Positions 1-5,843 are shown, counted from the stretch's first letter. The stretch: DNA of 6,143 bases from Thermodesulfobacteriota bacterium (GCA_947259475.1 CAMYLW010000110.1:1-6143), one strand, 5' to 3'. A program made the numbers and translations. The notes: generated by a model not told the origin, from the letters alone.

Positions 1-157
1 CGGCCCTGCGGCCCCTGGTCAGGAAAATCCTACCCTCTCGCAGCCGCTCCACAATCTCTTCATCCGCTCCCTGTCGTAAATATACTACGTCATATCCGAG
101 AACTCTTAACCACTTTGCCAGTTTTCCCAGCATGCGGTCGGTAAAGAAACGTTGCAT
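1..157 (-). CDS. Mut7-C RNase-domain (PIN-like) protein, N-terminal part, cut by left edge
   Basis: I translated this from the minus strand; it gives 52 codons and continues past position 1. The protein opens MQRFFTDRMLGKLAKWLRVL, then GYDVVYL, an acidic stretch GADEEI, and FLTRGRR where the window ends. This is the hallmark start of the Mut7-C family (PF01927): a hydrophobic strand, a conserved Asp (residue 7, expected catalytic in the PIN-like fold), the mLGKLAkWLR helix and the GYDV strand. Family members are small putative RNases of about 150-160 residues; the rest lies outside the window. The ATG at 157 is chosen because the family normally begins 5-6 residues before that Asp; a GAGG lies about 10 nt upstream. 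The frame stays open back to 271, but that stretch shows no family similarity and has no ATG or GTG start. It lies downstream of the DUF4292 gene on the same strand, 274 bp away, so it is probably a separate transcript. The family call is firm; the cellular target is unknown. Confidence 0.82.
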   Translation of the reverse strand, partial: MQRFFTDRMLGKLAKWLRVLGYDVVYLRQGADEEIVERLREGRIFLTRGRRA

Positions 158-270
158 TAGAAAACCGCCTCTATTGCAAAACAGCAACGCCCAGTCTCTA
201 GCGTCATAATCTGAGACAGTAACGAATTCGGGCCCATCGAAGATCCCCCTATCCGTGGAAGGACCCCCAC

Positions 271-376
271 GATTTTAGATTTGAGAATGCAGATTTTAGA
301 TTGAAGAGCTCAGTACCTCGCAGTAAGAAATGCATTTGTTCCTCAATCTGCAATCTACAATCTGAAATCATAAATC
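271..376. repeat. Heptad-arm inverted repeat element, copy 1
   Basis: Two 34-35 bp arms (271-305 and 343-376) are built of five tandem heptads each, with loose consensus GATTNNA (for example GATTTTA, GATTTGA). The right arm is the reverse complement of the left, with about 30 of 39 positions matching when extended slightly. The central 37 bp (306-342) has no heptads but contains the palindrome AAATGCATTT at 328-337. The element lies 55 bp after the stop codon of the DUF4292 gene and is AT-rich against its surroundings. As RNA it would form a long imperfect hairpin, which could end or protect the lipoprotein operon transcript; that role is inferred. A second copy occurs at 5298-5396. Confidence 0.85.
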
Positions 377-401
377 ATACAGAAGCTGGCCCTGAGGACA
401 A
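374..401 (-). promoter_or_regulatory. Possible sigma70 promoter upstream of the Mut7-C gene
   Basis: On the minus strand TTGTCC (401-396) and TATGAT (379-374) are separated by 16 bp. The -10 matches the consensus at 5 of 6 bases and the -35 at 4 of 6. Transcription would begin inside the right arm of the hairpin element and give a leader of about 210 nt before the Mut7-C ATG. This is weak, sequence-only evidence. Confidence 0.22.
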
Positions 402-431
402 GGTGTTTGATGTAAAACAACGGACGCGGGA

Positions 432-1295
432 CTACCGGGGAACGATCTCGATTCCCTCAGGCAGAGCCAGATGAAAGACACTGGGGTCTAAATCTTCGTT
501 GATTGCAAACTGCTGGTAGCGAATACTGAGATGGGCTTGGCCTCCCTCCATCACAATGCTTCTGGGGTAAAATGATCCATCAATAGAAACAAAGTCAGAA
601 AATTTGGCCTCAAACTTGCCTTCATTTCCCTGCACTCGTTCAATCCTGGTCACGATCAGGTCCTCACCCTCAAGCCAGATCCTTTGCCTCAGCCGGGCAG
701 GCTTGTTTTCCAGTTGCAGCATGTAACTCTCGTCGTCACTCAACCTGAAAAGTTTTGCTTGCACTTGGTGCCATGGCGGTACAATTCCCGCTAACAGCAG
801 GAGGGTCTCCCGATCCTGCAATGGAAATTTGATGAGTCTTGCCAGAGTGCCACTTGAGGCCAAACCTTGATAGGCATGCTTTCGACCGGGCTCCCAGATT
901 GTAAATTGGTGGCCATCGCTCACCGCGTATAGGACGGGGTTTCCGAACAAGCCTACCACTTCCAATCGTAAGGAATCAGGAAATTCACTGAGGAGGAAGG
1001 CTTTTCCCGACCAGCGCTGTTTCCCTCCTTGCACCCGGATGGTGCCGACCGCACGGAAACTAAAAAGGTGGTTCTGTCTTTGTTCCAGTTGGGCAACAAC
1101 CAAAGAAACCGGCAGGTCAGCCGGTTCATAAATGGGTACCTCCTTGACGCAGCCGCTGAAAAAGAACAAGAGATAAACGTAGATTAATAACGATACCAGC
1201 CGCAGCGGCCCAGCCGCTGCTTTGCTTAATCTACGCCAGTCTAGCTCAGGCCCCATGGCCTTTCTGTCTAAATTCAAACCAGGCTCCGAGTTCAC
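432..1295 (-). CDS. DUF4292-type outer-membrane lipoprotein
   Basis: 287 residues. A hydrophobic segment (about residues 31-47) ends in a lipobox FSGC with Cys49 as the predicted lipidation site. Val follows the Cys, so there is no Asp-type inner-membrane retention signal and outer-membrane sorting is likely. After a short linker, residues about 70-285 are rich in beta strands and include LRLEVVGLFGNPVLYAVSDG, a pattern typical of DUF4292/LolB-like lipoproteins, which have a half-barrel fold thought to hold lipid. The biochemical role is unknown for the family. The start is GTG at 1295: it overlaps the TPR stop as GTGA and has GAGGGGG (1306-1300) 4 nt upstream. The first ATG (1256, residue 14) has poorer spacing but would also keep the signal peptide. 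The stop at 432 is followed by the heptad hairpin. It is translationally coupled to the upstream TPR lipoprotein, which suggests the two work together. Confidence 0.8.
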   Translation of the reverse strand: MNSEPGLNLDRKAMGPELDWRRLSKAAAGPLRLVSLLIYVYLLFFFSGCVKEVPIYEPADLPVSLVVAQLEQRQNHLFSFRAVGTIRVQGGKQRWSGKAFLLSEFPDSLRLEVVGLFGNPVLYAVSDGHQFTIWEPGRKHAYQGLASSGTLARLIKFPLQDRETLLLLAGIVPPWHQVQAKLFRLSDDESYMLQLENKPARLRQRIWLEGEDLIVTRIERVQGNEGKFEAKFSDFVSIDGSFYPRSIVMEGGQAHLSIRYQQFAINEDLDPSVFHLALPEGIEIVPR

Positions 1296-3040
1296 TGAGC
1301 CCCCTCAATGTTTGCTTTTTTCTTGCTCTCTTGGAGCTTGGATTCCAACTGCTCCGGGTTTTCATGACCGAGACGCAATGAGCGCTCATAAGCCTCCTGG
1401 GCTTCACGCCATCTGCCAAGAGCCTGGTATGTATCTCCAAGGTGCTCAGTAATCAGCGGATCTTCTGGCAGTCGATCCAGCGCCTTCTTAATCCACACGA
1501 GCGCTTCACTGTGGCGGCCCATCTTGAAATATACCCAGCCCAGACTATCGGTAATGTAGCCATCTTCCGGCTTAATCTGCAGAGCGCGTTTAACAAACTC
1601 CTCCGCCTCCTCCAATCTTATGCCCATTTCCGCTAGAGAGTAGCCCAAATAATTGAGAGCATTGGCATCCTTGGGGTCCATAGCTATCACTTTTTCCATC
1701 TCGACAATGCTATCTTGCCGGTCCCCCATTTTATCCAGAACGACACCGAGACGAAAATGAAGGCGCTGGTGGCCTGGAGACATCTTCAGACCTTGTCTCA
1801 AAACCGCCTCTGCTTCATCAAAACGCTTGAGCGTTTCATACATGTTCCCCAGGTAAAGGTAGCCGTCCTCTTCCTCAGGGTGGTTTTCTATTACTTCTTC
1901 CAGAGTAGCAATGGCGTCATCCACATCCCCTCGCTTCTCCTGAATAAAAGCACGGTGGAGTCTGGCTTTCAGTCCGTAGGGGCCGGAGGCAGGAATTTCA
2001 TCGAACTCGGCCAAGGCCTGCTCAAAATCCTCCTTCTCTTCATAGGCTATTCCCAGGTAGTAACGAATCTGTTGGTTTTCGGGGTCTCCCGCCAGAAGAG
2101 TGTTGAAGACTTCTATGGCCTGATCATATTCTTCCAGCTCCAGGTGGAGGAGGCCGACCTTACCCCGCATCTCCAACCCCTTATCCTCTGGATCCATTAT
2201 CTTTTGAAACTCGGCCAGAGCCCCACGGTAGTTATTCTGCCTCAGGTAAAGATCGCCAAGCCTGGATCGAGCTTGCTTGTTCTCTGGATCAAACTTCAGG
2301 ATTTTCTTGTATGTCCCCTCTGCATCATCATCGCGGTTTTGCAGTTCGTAGAGATAAGCCAGGTCCATGAGGGCCATTTCGAGATCAGGTCTAATTTCCA
2401 GAGCTTTTTTGTAGTATTTCTCTGCTTCATTGTATTCCTTGAGCTCCAGTTCCATCCGGGCGAGATAATAATTTGCCACAGGATTTTCAGGATCCAGATT
2501 CACCAGTTCATTCAGAACCTCACGGGCCTCCTCATATCTACTCTGGCCAGCGTAGAGGGATGCCAGCCAGAGCCTGGCCTTTTGTTGTTTCGGATCCAGA
2601 TCGAGCACTGCCCGGTATTCGGTAATGGCTTGGTCCGTCTGTTTGAGACTGCTGTACAGTCCAGCGAGCATCATTCTCGTTTTGATTGACTCAGGATCTA
2701 GATTTCTGGCTTTCTGTGCCGCCTCGACGGCCTTTGCATTCTGGCCTTGGCGCAGGTAGAAGGTGGCTAACTCCCCAAAAAGATAGGCGGCCCCGGGGTC
2801 TGCTTCCGCGGCTATTTCAAGTTCACTCAATGCTTCTTTTACCCGGTTTTGATAAAGAAGCTGACGTGATCGGAGAAAATGGTAGTAGGCGTCAGTGCGG
2901 GAGCTCAAGTGGAGTTTTGCCCGCGCTTGCTGGGCGGCAATCTCCTCTTCCGTGGCCACCTTTCGTCCAGAAAGAGCGCAACCCCAAAGTAGTGACAACA
3001 CAAGCAGGGCAATCAGTATAAAAGCAGAATGGTGTCGCAT
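1292..3040 (-). CDS. Lipoprotein with about 15 tetratricopeptide repeats
   Basis: 582 residues from the ATG at 3040. The N-terminus MRHHSAFILIALLVLSLLWG is a lipoprotein signal peptide with lipobox LWGC (Cys21), followed by Ala, so it is probably anchored in the outer membrane facing the periplasm. Residues about 50-560 are near-continuous TPR units of about 34 residues, with the usual pattern of small and aromatic residues and a closing DP or NP between units. I count about 15, the seventh being short. The highly acidic, charged C-terminal part has the LNYLGYSLAEMGIRLEEAEE and DSLGWVYFKMG motifs seen in deltaproteobacterial TPR lipoproteins. TPRs form a superhelical scaffold for protein binding; no enzyme motif is present. 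The frame extends to a GTG at 3139 with a weak GAGG 13 nt upstream; I prefer 3040 because it places the hydrophobic segment correctly, although no clear Shine-Dalgarno precedes it. It is first in the operon and its stop overlaps the DUF4292 start. Confidence 0.85.
   Translation of the reverse strand: MRHHSAFILIALLVLSLLWGCALSGRKVATEEEIAAQQARAKLHLSSRTDAYYHFLRSRQLLYQNRVKEALSELEIAAEADPGAAYLFGELATFYLRQGQNAKAVEAAQKARNLDPESIKTRMMLAGLYSSLKQTDQAITEYRAVLDLDPKQQKARLWLASLYAGQSRYEEAREVLNELVNLDPENPVANYYLARMELELKEYNEAEKYYKKALEIRPDLEMALMDLAYLYELQNRDDDAEGTYKKILKFDPENKQARSRLGDLYLRQNNYRGALAEFQKIMDPEDKGLEMRGKVGLLHLELEEYDQAIEVFNTLLAGDPENQQIRYYLGIAYEEKEDFEQALAEFDEIPASGPYGLKARLHRAFIQEKRGDVDDAIATLEEVIENHPEEEDGYLYLGNMYETLKRFDEAEAVLRQGLKMSPGHQRLHFRLGVVLDKMGDRQDSIVEMEKVIAMDPKDANALNYLGYSLAEMGIRLEEAEEFVKRALQIKPEDGYITDSLGWVYFKMGRHSEALVWIKKALDRLPEDPLITEHLGDTYQALGRWREAQEAYERSLRLGHENPEQLESKLQESKKKANIEGAQ
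1300..1306 (-). promoter_or_regulatory. Ribosome binding site that fixes the GTG start of the DUF4292 gene
   Basis: GAGGGGG on the minus strand lies 4 nt before GTG (1295) and inside the last codons of the TPR gene. It supports the GTG over the internal ATG at 1256 and indicates translational coupling through the GTGA overlap. Confidence 0.65.
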
Positions 3041-3189
3041 AACTAGATTACATCTGAGTTCAGATGAATCGTCTCCCCTAGAGTTTCCAGTACGGGTTAT
3101 CTTGTTGTGAGTAAAAGCCCGAGAAGAAGGATTGTTCACAATGGCAAGACAGCCTCATGAAGAACCTGGGCTAAATACTTTATAATGTT

Positions 3190-3218
3190 GAAATAACACA
3201 TTTTATTGTAACAGTCAA
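3190..3218 (-). promoter_or_regulatory. Possible promoter for the TPR-DUF4292 operon
   Basis: On the minus strand TTGACT (3218-3213) is followed after 17 bp by TATTTC (3195-3190), in a notably AT-rich stretch. The -35 is good (5 of 6) and the -10 poor. It would give a leader of about 140 nt to the ATG at 3040. Placement in the divergent intergenic region fits, but the -10 is uncertain. Confidence 0.3.
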
Positions 3219-3242
3219 ACACTTTAATTATCCAGAAAATCG

Positions 3243-3271
3243 TTGCTCAGGCTGCTCTTTTTCACTATACT
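3243..3271 (+). promoter_or_regulatory. Possible sigma70 promoter for the MEMO-family gene
   Basis: TTGCTC (3243-3248) and TATACT (3266-3271) are separated by exactly 17 bp. The -10 matches 5 of 6 bases and the -35 only the TTG core. Transcription would begin near 3278 and leave a leader of about 155 nt before the ATG at 3434. Apart from this and the minus-strand promoter, the 3041-3433 interval contains one hairpin (3376-3403) and no convincing gene. Confidence 0.4.
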
Positions 3272-3375
3272 GGAATCCCGTCTCAAATTACAAACTGTAC
3301 AAGATTATTGCTCATCTGCTTCTGGTCAATTGAGCCGTATTCCACTCTACGAATCCAGCCAGAGCTACATTGTGG

Positions 3376-3403
3376 GGCGGTGGAAGGGAGCACATGCACC
3401 GCC
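3376..3403 (+). other. Leader hairpin upstream of the MEMO-family gene
   Basis: GGCGGTG (3376-3382) pairs perfectly with CACCGCC (3397-3403) across a 14-nt loop. It ends 30 nt before the start codon. No T-run follows, so it is not a terminator. It could influence access to the ribosome binding site, or may simply be incidental; I could not match it to a known riboswitch class. Confidence 0.35.
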
Positions 3404-3433
3404 AGGAAGCTATAGCAATAACGAGGCCAACCT

Positions 3434-4660
3434 ATGAGCGGAGAACTACCAAGATTGCGGGATCGTCTGGAAGCCATCCCCATTAGACAAGGTCAGGAGT
3501 TATACGTTGCGCTTCGGGACCTGGAGGGATTGAATCCAGAGACCCTGGTCCTGAGCCCCCAGGCATACTTTCTTGTTACCCTTATGGACGGATCCAATTC
3601 GGTGGTGGATATCCAGGCCGCCCATATGCGCAGGTTTGGTAACATGTTATTTCGTGAAAAACTCGATGGGCTCATGCAAACACTGGATGATTACCTTTTT
3701 CTGGACAATGAAAACAGCCGTGCTCGCATGCGGCAACTGATCGATGAGTTTAGCAACCAATCTACCCGCTTGCCTTTCCACGCGGGAGTCAGCTATGAAC
3801 AGGATCCTGAAGGCCTCCGCCTCCAGCTGCAGAGCTTCTTTGACCCGGAGAACGGCGGCCCCGGCGATCCTCGGCCGGCTCAGTCAAGGAAAACGATAGC
3901 CGCTTTGATGGCTCCACATATTGACCTGCGCGCAGGTGGTCCGTGCTTTGCTTATGCCTACAAGGCCTTGGTTGAAACGAGCCCTGTGAGCACCTGCGTT
4001 ATCCTCGGTACTGGCCATGAACCGTTGGCCAACTGCTTCGCTCTGAGCCGCAAAAATTTCGAAACTCCGTTGGGCTTGGTTGCAGCGGACAACGACTTCA
4101 TTGACGAATTGACCAGTCGCTGTTCTCTGGACCTTCTCGCGGACGAGTTCGCACACCGGCGTGAGCACACCATTGAGTTCCAGACCCTTTTTTTGAGTCT
4201 CCTTTTACCGGATGTTCGCATTGTGCCCATCCTCTGCTCTTTTGCGGTGGAAGAACTCGAGCAGCGTAGCACTGACATTCTCACCATGGTTTACTCGCTC
4301 AGAGAAACTCTGGACTCTTACCCACACCCAGTTTGTCTGATCAGCAGTGTGGACCTGGCCCATATCGGTCCCCGTTATGGCGATCCGTTCCGGCCCCATG
4401 CGGGAACGGTGCGAGAACACGAGGCAGCCGACCGCCAGCTGCTCGAAACCATGGCAACCGCGGACGCTGACACCTTCGCCAACACCCTGGTGCGTGAAGG
4501 CAATCGCCGCCGCATCTGCGGGCTTCCACCCCTTTATACCATGCTCAAAACCCTGGAGAACACGGTGGAGGGAGAACTCCTACACTATGACAACACCGAG
4601 GTGGATGGTGAGGGTTCTTTCGTCACCTTCGGCAGCATGGCGTTTTATGAACGCACTTGA
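3434..4660 (+). CDS. MEMO-family protein (AmmeMemoRadiSam system protein B) with extended N-terminus
   Basis: 408 residues. Residues about 155-405 form the MEMO domain (PF01875), related to class III extradiol dioxygenases. The metal-site motifs are in order: APHIDLRAGG (His162), LGTGHE (His195), EHTIEFQ (244-250), SSVDLAHIG (His310) and RRICGLPP (Cys362); these correspond to the His/His/His/Cys set of human MEMO1, so the site looks intact. The domain ends with the usual GSFVTFGSMAF. Family proteins are normally about 260-300 residues; here about 150 extra N-terminal residues include a region (about 33-95) that reads like a PqqD-type winged helix (LVLSPQAYFLVTLMDGSNSV), often used for peptide recognition. 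In bacteria this family is linked with an AMMECR1 protein and a radical SAM enzyme; neither is in the window. Substrate unknown. The ATG has GAGG 7 nt upstream (3423-3426). No clear terminator follows the stop. Confidence 0.88.
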   Translation: MSGELPRLRDRLEAIPIRQGQELYVALRDLEGLNPETLVLSPQAYFLVTLMDGSNSVVDIQAAHMRRFGNMLFREKLDGLMQTLDDYLFLDNENSRARMRQLIDEFSNQSTRLPFHAGVSYEQDPEGLRLQLQSFFDPENGGPGDPRPAQSRKTIAALMAPHIDLRAGGPCFAYAYKALVETSPVSTCVILGTGHEPLANCFALSRKNFETPLGLVAADNDFIDELTSRCSLDLLADEFAHRREHTIEFQTLFLSLLLPDVRIVPILCSFAVEELEQRSTDILTMVYSLRETLDSYPHPVCLISSVDLAHIGPRYGDPFRPHAGTVREHEAADRQLLETMATADADTFANTLVREGNRRRICGLPPLYTMLKTLENTVEGELLHYDNTEVDGEGSFVTFGSMAFYERT

Positions 4661-4703
4661 TAGAAATCTAGGTTGGGGCCAGGCGACAGTTCCTGACGCA
4701 TGG

Positions 4704-5075
4704 TCAGCGCCAGCATCTCATATGCATTGGAAGCGTGAGGACCTTCATAGCCCTCATCTGCTCGGATGAAGGGGGCCAGACAGTCGGTGGGCTTTTGGTG
4801 GGTCGAGACACTATGGTCGGAATACATTTCTGCTGATTCAGGGAATCGACCAGAGAATTAAAGTGGCTGCGGATGACTATCAAATCAGGCCGTGGCCTGT
4901 TTAGTCGCACATGGTAGGAGAAGACCTCCTCACGGCAAAAAGGTATCAGGTTGACGACGAAATCCGCCATTTTGCAGCATCTCTGTAGTTTTTTGAGATC
5001 AAGACCGCAGTGCAAAATGAAAACGTTTGTTTTCTCACTTGTTCCTGAGTGACCAGTTCCATAGGGTAGTGGCAC
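4704..5075 (-). pseudogene. Small ORF, possibly a degraded DUF2325-like gene
   Basis: 123 codons from GTG at 5075, with GAGGGG (5090-5085) 9 nt upstream and a good promoter and terminator-like leader before that, so it looks like an expressed gene or a recent remnant. Residues about 16-80 (VFILHCGLDLKKLQ, then MADFVVNLIPFCREE, then PDLIVIRS and SLVDSL) follow the layout of DUF2325 proteins: a DLKKL helix, an ADxVV strand, a Cys-containing turn, a strand ending in RS and a final helix. The usual N-terminal glycine-rich strand is not evident. Residues after about 82 are proline- and serine-rich and look like out-of-frame translation. An overlapping minus-strand frame (4645-4827), with GYEGPHASNAYEMLALTMRQ, looks more protein-like, which would fit a frameshift near 4800-4830. 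It converges on the MEMO gene 43 bp away. The family call is tentative; the ORF could also be intact or spurious. Confidence 0.4.
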
Positions 5076-5100
5076 GATCGTAATCCCCTCACATCACCAA

Positions 5101-5130
5101 GAAAAAAGCCGGCGTCGACTCACGCCAGCT
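5101..5130 (-). terminator. Intrinsic terminator or attenuator hairpin
   Basis: On the minus strand AGCTGGCGT (5130-5122) pairs with ACGCCGGCT (5115-5107) in nine base pairs including one T-G wobble, around a 6-nt loop (5121-5116), directly followed by a run of six T (5107-5102). This is a textbook Rho-independent terminator reading leftward. It sits between the promoter at 5142-5170 and the small ORF starting at 5075, so it would stop that promoter's transcript after about 35 nt, or end leftward read-through from the PilZ gene. An alternative pairing of CGACTC (5137-5132) with the loop GAGTCG (5121-5116) is possible. Confidence 0.7.
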
Positions 5131-5141
5131 CGAGTCGGCTG

Positions 5142-5170
5142 AGAATAGCCACGATCTGGCAAACTGTCAA
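5142..5170 (-). promoter_or_regulatory. Sigma70-type promoter reading leftward
   Basis: A perfect -35 TTGACA-type hexamer, TTGACA, is read on the minus strand at 5170-5165, followed after 17 bp by TATTCT (5147-5142), 4 of 6 against consensus. The predicted start is near 5135, immediately before the terminator hairpin at 5130-5101 and 60 nt before the small ORF at 5075. It is the best promoter match in the window by sequence. Confidence 0.5.
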
Positions 5171-5194
5171 TGGTAAACTGATTGGATGACTTGA

Positions 5195-5305
5195 GTTTCT
5201 GCAGCAGGAACTGGCGTTGGTATCTTAGACACAGAAGACTATCTGGCCATTGGTACCAATATCAGGACAGCTGCTCACCGGTTATGCCAGGGTTATAAAT
5301 TGTAG
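5195..5305 (+). pseudogene. Short coding remnant, possibly from a histone-deacetylase-superfamily gene
   Basis: After an in-frame TGA (5192-5194) the plus strand reads 36 codons: VSAAGTGVGILDTEDY, then LAIGTNIRTAAHRLCQG and YKL, ending in TAG at 5303-5305. The composition is protein-like and resembles the segment of bacterial HDAC/acetylpolyamine amidohydrolases (PF00850) that begins at the SAGFD motif, runs through an LTxEDY helix and a helix ending in CGG or CQG, and would next reach the strand leading to the EGGY motif. Here it stops just before that point, inside the left arm of the heptad element. The DPLG-like spacing after the SAG motif is missing. It has no start codon or ribosome binding site. 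The similarity is by eye over a short segment, so this is a low-confidence call; chance is possible. Confidence 0.27.
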
Positions 5306-5396
5306 ATTTTAGATTTTAGATTTAGAAACCCAGAGGCTAGGACTCAGGAAAACTCTGCAGTCTCAATCTGCGATCTAAAATCTACACTCTTAAATC
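5298..5396. repeat. Heptad-arm inverted repeat element, copy 2
   Basis: The left arm (5298-5325) is four heptads, including two perfect GATTTTA copies; the right arm (5363-5396, reverse-complemented) is five, including GATTTTA and GATTGAG. The arms pair imperfectly (about 22 of 28 positions) around a 37-nt centre, which carries its own CAGAG/CTCTG pairing (5331-5335 with 5353-5357). The right arm closely resembles that of copy 1 at 343-376 in the same orientation, while the centres differ. The right arm overlaps the 3' end of the PilZ gene and provides its TAG stop; the left arm provides the TAG that ends the plus-strand remnant at 5305. Confidence 0.83.
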
Positions 5397-5843
5397 TCTT
5401 TCTCGGCGCTGATTAGAACGGGCTTTTTGCTGGAGGTGGTCGAAGACGCTAAAGGAGACAAACTCTCGATCCTTTTCTGAGATTATGATGAAGCGAACTG
5501 CTGCCCCCCGGCGCGTGCTGTCGTCGTTGTCACAGGGGATATTTGTTCTGACCACCTCGGCGGTAATCTCCAGAGCCTCCCTTACGGGGGGTCTGATGGT
5601 CAGAGTGACGATTTCCATCAATGACAGCTGTGGCGTGAAGCAGAGTAATGCTCCGCTGGCACTGACATTTACCGTTCTGCCCTCACAGCTGTCGCGATCC
5701 GTTTTTATGACAACAGGCCAAGCGATTTCTGCTCGCATTTCCATACGCTTCTTCTGCTCTTGCCTGTCGTAGTACTCGTCCTTGGCAAGCAGGAGCAGAA
5801 CAAGGGCAATAAATCCGCCTATTAAGATCCATCCTAGAGCCAT
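5382..5843 (-). CDS. Membrane-anchored PilZ-domain protein (c-di-GMP receptor)
   Basis: 153 residues. Residues about 4-20 (GWILIGGFIALVLLLLA) form one transmembrane helix followed by charged KDEYYDRQEQKK, so the domain should lie in the cytoplasm. The PilZ domain (PF07238), about residues 33-135, has both c-di-GMP motifs: RMEMR (RxxxR, Arg33 and Arg37) and NVSASG (N/DxSxxG, residues 59-64). Ligand binding is therefore expected. There is no second output domain, so it probably signals by protein contact, for example to motility or surface-polysaccharide machinery; that is inference. The start ATG (5843) follows AAGGA with short spacing (3 nt). The last residues RDLRV and the TAG stop are encoded by the heptad repeat arm, so the natural C-terminus may have been altered. 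It stands alone: the next leftward feature is the promoter at 5170, and upstream is a non-coding repeat region. Confidence 0.87.
   Translation of the reverse strand: MALGWILIGGFIALVLLLLAKDEYYDRQEQKKRMEMRAEIAWPVVIKTDRDSCEGRTVNVSASGALLCFTPQLSLMEIVTLTIRPPVREALEITAEVVRTNIPCDNDDSTRRGAAVRFIIISEKDREFVSFSVFDHLQQKARSNQRRERDLRV

Noticed and set aside
158..200. Sigma54-like TGGGC...TTGC sequence upstream of the Mut7-C gene
   Set aside because: The GG and GC elements are 12 nt apart and not the required 10.
271..376. Heptad array as a CRISPR or simple tandem repeat
   Set aside because: Units are 7 nt with no spacers, and the two arms are inverted, so it is a hairpin element and not a CRISPR or a plain tandem array.
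1715..2689. 324-codon open frame on the plus strand, opposite the TPR gene
   Set aside because: It is fully antisense to a strong TPR coding region, and its hydrophobic composition (many I, L, F, V) is what results from the complement of charged TPR codons. No motif or ribosome site supports it.
3181..3186. Perfect TATAAT on the plus strand
   Set aside because: No -35-like hexamer lies 16-18 bp upstream, and the TTGCTC/TATACT pair at 3243-3271 is better placed for the MEMO gene.
3243..3437. 64-codon plus-strand frame ending at the MEMO start (ATGA overlap)
   Set aside because: Its only start is a TTG lying within the -35 of the predicted promoter, there is no Shine-Dalgarno and the peptide has no recognisable pattern. 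The overlap is probably chance.
4347..4769. 140-codon plus-strand frame overlapping the MEMO gene
   Set aside because: It is a shifted-frame shadow of the MEMO C-terminal region, rich in P, S and W, with no independent support.
4742..4772. Hairpin CCTTCAT/ATGAAGG after the MEMO gene as a terminator
   Set aside because: No T-run follows on either strand and the loop is 17 nt, so there is no support for intrinsic termination.
5485..5772. 95-codon plus-strand frame opposite the PilZ gene
   Set aside because: It is antisense to a PilZ domain with both c-di-GMP motifs intact; no sign of a gene of its own.
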